Shown one piece after another: positions 34,088 through 37,117 of a stretch of DNA of 37,117 nucleotides. Under the pieces are notes generated by a model that was given only the letters and a program-made list of their open reading frames with translations, was not told the origin of the DNA and did not search any database. Both the position numbers and the translations under genes were made by a program. The stretch is from Catenulispora sp. (GTDB lineage: Bacteria > Actinomycetota > Actinomycetes > Streptomycetales > Catenulisporaceae), in assembly GCA_013361685.1 (NCBI GenBank), contig JABFXP010000845.1:1-37117 (forward strand), written 5' to 3'. Every line of letters starts with the position of its first letter. Positions within the stretch are counted from its first letter, which is position 1.

Positions 34088-34477
34088 TCAGCCGCCGGGC
34101 TCCGCGGCTCCGCGCTCGTCGGGTTCCGCGGCCTCAGCCTGCCCGCACGTCCCGCCGGGCTCGAGCGCTCCGCGTTCGCCGGGTTCCGCGGCGGCGCTGT
34201 CTGCGCACATCCCCCCAGACTCCGCTGTTCTCTGCTCGTCGGGCTCCGGGGGGTGGCTGTCCCGGCCCCCGTCCCCGCACATGCCGTCGGCCGAGATCGT
34301 GAACAGCTCGTCGAGCCCTGTCACCGCCAACAGCAGCCGCAGCCGCTGCCCGACGCCGGTCAGCACGAGGTCGCAACCGCCGCGCCGGGCCTCCAGCCGC
34401 AACCGCGCCAGCCGGTGCAGGTCCTCGCGGGTCGGCCGCTCGATGGCCGAGGCGTCGTACAGCACTATCCGCTTCAC
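34088..34477 (-). CDS. STAS-like protein with Cys-bearing C-terminal repeats
   Basis: A 129-residue protein, GTG start. Residues 1-60 resemble the core of a STAS (anti-sigma-factor antagonist-like) domain: LYDASAIERPTREDLHRLARLRLEARRGGCDLVLTGVGQRLRLLLAVTGLDELF. It lacks the first strands, so the start may be incomplete or the domain reduced. Residues 65-129 are low complexity, with two 20-residue units (78-97, 98-117) and a 12-residue partial unit (118-129), pattern EPxERxAxEPGGxC. Each full unit has one Cys. The gene converges on the ECF sigma gene, their stops sharing TGATCA. A role in sigma-factor control is attractive but not shown. No clear ribosome binding site, so the start is uncertain. 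Confidence 0.6.
   Translation of the reverse strand: MKRIVLYDASAIERPTREDLHRLARLRLEARRGGCDLVLTGVGQRLRLLLAVTGLDELFTISADGMCGDGGRDSHPPEPDEQRTAESGGMCADSAAAEPGERGALEPGGTCGQAEAAEPDERGAAEPGG
34091..34246 (-). repeat. 60-bp coding tandem repeats in STAS gene
   Basis: Two imperfect 60-bp units (34187-34246 and 34127-34186) and a 36-bp partial unit (34091-34126) encode the 20-residue repeats at the C-terminus of the STAS-like protein. The unit number could vary between strains. Confidence 0.7.
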
Positions 34478-34624
34478 ACCACTACAGACCGGCTGGGAGC
34501 CGCCGAATCATCGATCCGGCGAGAAATCCGCGCCGCCGGCGATGAGTTCGGCGCGGCCGGGCCGTCTGACCGTATGAAGCGACCAGATGGAGCTGAACGA
34601 CACGATTCGCAAGGAGCGAACATC

Positions 34625-35197
34625 ATGCGCAAGATCACCGCGGGTTTCTTCTCCGGCATCGACGGTGTGGTCGAGGAGCCGCAGACCTGGCACTTCCCCT
34701 ACTTCTGCGAGGAGTTGGGGGCCGCCGTGATGGAGCAGATCGGCGGGTCCGACACCGTGCTGTTCGGCCGCACGACGTACGAGGGTTTCGCCGGGGCGTG
34801 GCCGGCCCGGGAGGAAGCCGGCGGCGAGGACTACGAACTCGCCAAGTCGCTCGGCGACATGCGCAAGATCGTGGTCTCGCATTCGCCGCTGGAGTTCACG
34901 TGGCGCAACTCCGAGCAGGTGCAGGGCGACCTGATCGAATACGTCAAGGACCTCAAGCAGAGCGAGGGTGGCCCGATCGGCTTGTCCGGGTCGGTGTCAG
35001 TGGTGCGGCAGCTGCTGCACGCCGGGCTGCTGGACGAGTTGCACCTCTACATCCACCCGGTGGCCGTGGGCAAGGGCCTGCGGCTGTGGGAGGACGACCT
35101 GGACGAGCCGATCAAGCTCCGGCTGATCAAGTGCGACGTGTTCAAGTCCGGCACGCTGCACGCGGTCTACGGGCCGGCCGAGGCCGCGGGTGAGTGA
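34625..35197 (+). CDS. RibD C-terminal/dihydrofolate reductase-family protein
   Basis: A 190-residue protein of the RibD-C/DHFR-like fold, starting MRKITAGFFSGIDGVVEEPQTWHFPYF. The motif DTVLFGRTTYEGFAGAWP (44-61) is the nucleotide-binding region of this family. GLSGSVSVVRQLLHAGLLDELHLYIHPVAVGKGLRLW (120-156) is the C-terminal signature. It is probably an NADPH-dependent reductase; the substrate is unknown, and it is not a classical folA. The ATG at 34625 has AAGGAG 8 nt upstream. The frame is open far upstream but that part is the shadow of the STAS gene. It is divergent from that gene and converges on the membrane protein. Confidence 0.9.
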   Translation: MRKITAGFFSGIDGVVEEPQTWHFPYFCEELGAAVMEQIGGSDTVLFGRTTYEGFAGAWPAREEAGGEDYELAKSLGDMRKIVVSHSPLEFTWRNSEQVQGDLIEYVKDLKQSEGGPIGLSGSVSVVRQLLHAGLLDELHLYIHPVAVGKGLRLWEDDLDEPIKLRLIKCDVFKSGTLHAVYGPAEAAGE

Positions 35198-35227
35198 GCC
35201 CGGTATGTGGAACGTCGACTGGACTGA

Positions 35228-36061
35228 TCAGTAGGACCTGTTGCCGCCGTCGTAGGGGTCGTTCTCCTGCGTCGGCGGCACGATCTGCTGGGTCGGCGCC
35301 GAGGGCGAGGACTCGTACCCGCCGCGTTCGGAGGACGAGGAGGACGAGGCGGACGACGACGACTCGGGGGTCGAATACGGCGAGCCGGGGCTGAACGAGT
35401 AGTCCGCGCCCGAGCTGGGCGTCGCCGATCCGTAGTCGTAGCCCGACGACGGCCCCCACGAGCGGTCGGTGTCCGGACTCGTGGCGTCGGCACCCTCGGT
35501 GACCCCGTACACGATGACCGCGACGAGCCCGATCAGCCAGCCGGCGAACAGGGCGAACATCAGCCCGATGGCCAGCAGGCTGTAGTACGTGTCGCCGCGG
35601 CTCCAGGACAGGGATTCGGAACGGCCGCCCAGGTCAAGCGCGGTGCCAGCGATGGCGCTGCCGGCGGTCACGGCCAGGCCGGCGGCCGCCGCGGTGGCGA
35701 ACCAGCTCCCGGCGAACAGCGCCCAGCGGCCCCGCCCGGCGGCCACCCCGCGGCAGACCAGCGCCACCAGCAGGAACGTCAGCACGACGCTGAGCAGTGC
35801 CGAGGCCAGGAAGCCCCAGAAGATCCGGGCCGGCTCGCCGCTGTCGGGGGTCGCCCGCCAGTCGAACGCGCTGAGCGCCTGCACCGGGAGCGCGGTCCAG
35901 CTGTGCGCGGTGCCCTCCGCGCCCGTCGCGCTCGAACGCACCTGGTCCAGCCGCCACGATCGGGTGCCCTGGTTGTCGAACGCCGCGATCAGGATCAACA
36001 ACGCCAGTGCCGAGAATCCGGCTATCAGCATTCCGCGTCGGGCGGAAATGTTCTCTGTCAT
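35228..36061 (-). CDS. Four-helix membrane protein with Ser-rich tail
   Basis: A 277-residue membrane protein of unknown function. Four hydrophobic helices are visible: about 12-29 (GMLIAGFSALALLILIAAF minus the first residues), 80-103, 115-140 and 160-188. The first loop is long and likely outside, containing DNQGTRSWRLDQVRSS. The last 80 residues are rich in Ser, Pro, Gly and Tyr with a run of Ser and acidic residues, probably cytoplasmic and disordered. The ATG at 36061 is chosen for AGGGGG 8 nt upstream rather than the GTG at 36079. It stands alone, converging on the reductase gene with a 30-bp gap. Confidence 0.78.
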   Translation of the reverse strand: MTENISARRGMLIAGFSALALLILIAAFDNQGTRSWRLDQVRSSATGAEGTAHSWTALPVQALSAFDWRATPDSGEPARIFWGFLASALLSVVLTFLLVALVCRGVAAGRGRWALFAGSWFATAAAAGLAVTAGSAIAGTALDLGGRSESLSWSRGDTYYSLLAIGLMFALFAGWLIGLVAVIVYGVTEGADATSPDTDRSWGPSSGYDYGSATPSSGADYSFSPGSPYSTPESSSSASSSSSSERGGYESSPSAPTQQIVPPTQENDPYDGGNRSY

Positions 36062-36186
36062 TGGAACGCCCCCTGTCACTATCCGCTCCCTGACATTCTG
36101 TCCTCGGGATCTTGCCGTGGGTAGCCCCGCCGTTACCCCCGCGCGGGCGGTCCATGCCTCGGCGGGAAGCCGATCACCGGAAGATC

Positions 36187-36192
36187 TACGCT
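36187..36192 (+). promoter_or_regulatory. Candidate -10 of leaderless thioesterase transcript
   Basis: TACGCT (fits TANNNT) ends 6 bp before the GTG at 36199. The GGGGAG between them is too close to the start to act as a Shine-Dalgarno sequence, which supports leaderless translation. No good -35 is visible. Confidence 0.4.
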
Positions 36193-36198
36193 GGGGAG

Positions 36199-36789
36199 GT
36201 GACCGATGACGCCCGCAGCACCCCCGACCCCGCGCCGCGCACCACGGCGGCCTCGCGCACCATGCTGTCGCACATCATGGGGCCCACCGAGGTGAACCTC
36301 CTGGGCACCGTGCACGGCGGCGTGGTCATGAAGTTCGTCGACGACGTGGCCGGCGCGGTCGCCGGCCGGCACTCCGGAGGCCCGGCGGTGACCGCGGCGA
36401 TGGACGAGATGCAGTTCCTGAACCCGGTCCGGGTCGGCGACCTGGTCCACGCCTACGCGCAGGTCAACTGGGTGGGCGCGACCTCCATGGAGGTCGGCGT
36501 GCGGGTGATGGCCGAGCCCTGGAACGAGGCCGGCACCGCGCCCCGCCACGTCGCCAGCGCCTACCTGGTGTTCGTCGCGGTCGACGACAAGGGCCAGCCG
36601 CGCTGCGTCCCCCCGCTGATCCTGGAGACCGACCTCGACCGCCGCCGGCACGCCGAGGCCGAGATCCGCCGCAGCCACCGCCTGTCGCGCCGGACCGCGA
36701 TCCAGGCCGCGCGGGCCGGCGCCGAAGCCGAAGCCGCGGCCGTGGCCGAGGCCGAGGCTGTGGCCGAGACCACCGGGGCGCGGGCATGA
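36199..36789 (+). CDS. Hotdog-fold acyl-CoA thioesterase
   Basis: A 196-residue YciA/BFIT-type acyl-CoA thioesterase. The active-site helix region is NLLGTVHGGVVMKFVDDVAG at 33-52, with Asp in the DD pair the likely catalytic residue. MDEMQFLNPVRVGDLVHAYAQVNWVG (68-93) and SMEVGVRVMAEPW (96-108) are the core strands. The C-terminal 40 residues are Arg-rich then Ala/Glu-rich. It probably hydrolyses acyl-CoA in the cytoplasm; chain length preference is not clear. The GTG at 36199 fits where homologues start; ATGs at 36112 and 36154 add unconserved residues. It overlaps the next gene by 4 bp (ATGA). Confidence 0.88.
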   Translation: MTDDARSTPDPAPRTTAASRTMLSHIMGPTEVNLLGTVHGGVVMKFVDDVAGAVAGRHSGGPAVTAAMDEMQFLNPVRVGDLVHAYAQVNWVGATSMEVGVRVMAEPWNEAGTAPRHVASAYLVFVAVDDKGQPRCVPPLILETDLDRRRHAEAEIRRSHRLSRRTAIQAARAGAEAEAAAVAEAEAVAETTGARA

Positions 36790-37117
36790 CCGCGGCCGGC
36801 GACCGCGCCCAGCACCTGCGCCTGGTGCCGGGCTGCTTCACGGTCGAGCACCTGCCCGCCGCCGTCGCCCCGCCGAACGGCTGGATCGCGCAGGTCCGCG
36901 CCCCGGAGGGACTGACCGTCGTGCGCGAGGTCGTGGACCGCGCGTCGGCGCAGACCGACTTGTGGCGGGCCCTCTACGGCGGCGAGTCCGCGCACGGCCT
37001 GGACCTGCCCGGCATGCTCGCCGCCCTGCTCGAGCCGCTGGCCGAGGCGGCGGTGCCGGTGTTCGTGGCGTCGACGTTCCACGCGGACCTGGTGCTGGTG
37101 CCCGAGCAGGCGGTCAC
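36786..37117 (+). CDS. ACT-domain protein, 3'-truncated by window end
   Basis: The frame is open from the ATG at 36786 to the window edge, giving the first 110 residues. The ATG overlaps the thioesterase stop (ATGA), so they are one transcript. The visible part resembles the ACT-domain proteins related to CASTOR-type amino acid sensors: GLDLPGMLAALLEPLAEAAVPVFVASTFHADLVLVPE (residues 71-107) is the characteristic segment. Such proteins bind small ligands such as amino acids; the ligand here is unknown. Confidence 0.75.
   Translation, partial: MTAAGDRAQHLRLVPGCFTVEHLPAAVAPPNGWIAQVRAPEGLTVVREVVDRASAQTDLWRALYGGESAHGLDLPGMLAALLEPLAEAAVPVFVASTFHADLVLVPEQAV

Overview
The window is very GC-rich DNA with strong third-position G/C, frequent GTG starts, ATGA/GTGA/TTGA stop-start overlaps and several apparently leaderless genes. 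The gene content is a 14-gene complex I operon, a long-chain polyprenyl diphosphate synthase, 2-oxoglutarate:ferredoxin oxidoreductase KorAB, NarL-type two-component genes and an ECF sigma factor with a SnoaL-like tail. This points to an actinomycete related to Streptomyces/Catenulispora; the genus is inference.

Layout. (1) 2-1967: the 3' part of an unrecognised Ala/Glu-rich protein faces a Ser/Thr/Pro-rich lipoprotein across six degenerate 11-bp repeats and a hairpin. (2) 1968-2430: a long regulatory interval with a CRP-like palindrome and two Rex-like operators exactly 60 bp apart. (3) 2431-18287: nuoA to nuoN in canonical order, nearly all overlapping or within 20 bp, closed by three consecutive hairpins. 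(4) 18525-19580: polyprenyl diphosphate synthase, probably for the menaquinone side chain. (5) 19722-21055: a divergent alpha/beta hydrolase and MarR pair with two matching 17-bp operators. (6) 21065-24550: a RarD-like permease and a KimA/APC-type permease fused to a C-terminal OB-fold domain. (7) 24809-27712: korA-korB. (8) 27905-29224: UDP-glucose 6-dehydrogenase. (9) 29435-31531: response regulator and histidine kinase. (10) 31596-32988: a small unknown protein overlapping a glutaminase. (11) 33095-36061: ECF sigma factor, convergent STAS-like protein with Cys-bearing tandem repeats, RibD-C/DHFR-like reductase and a membrane protein. (12) 36199-37117: hotdog thioesterase overlapping a truncated ACT-domain protein.

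Working together. The core of the window is respiratory. NDH-1 passes NADH electrons to menaquinone, the synthase next door probably makes the quinone tail, and KorAB makes reduced ferredoxin from 2-oxoglutarate. The Rex-like sites would couple nuo transcription to the NADH/NAD+ ratio. I see no tRNA, rRNA, CRISPR array, transposase or integrase, and no clear wholly new system. The less ordinary items are the paired Rex-like sites, the permease/OB-fold fusion, the repeat-tailed STAS protein, and a recurring promoter layout in which a -10 box lies 5-6 bp before a start codon.
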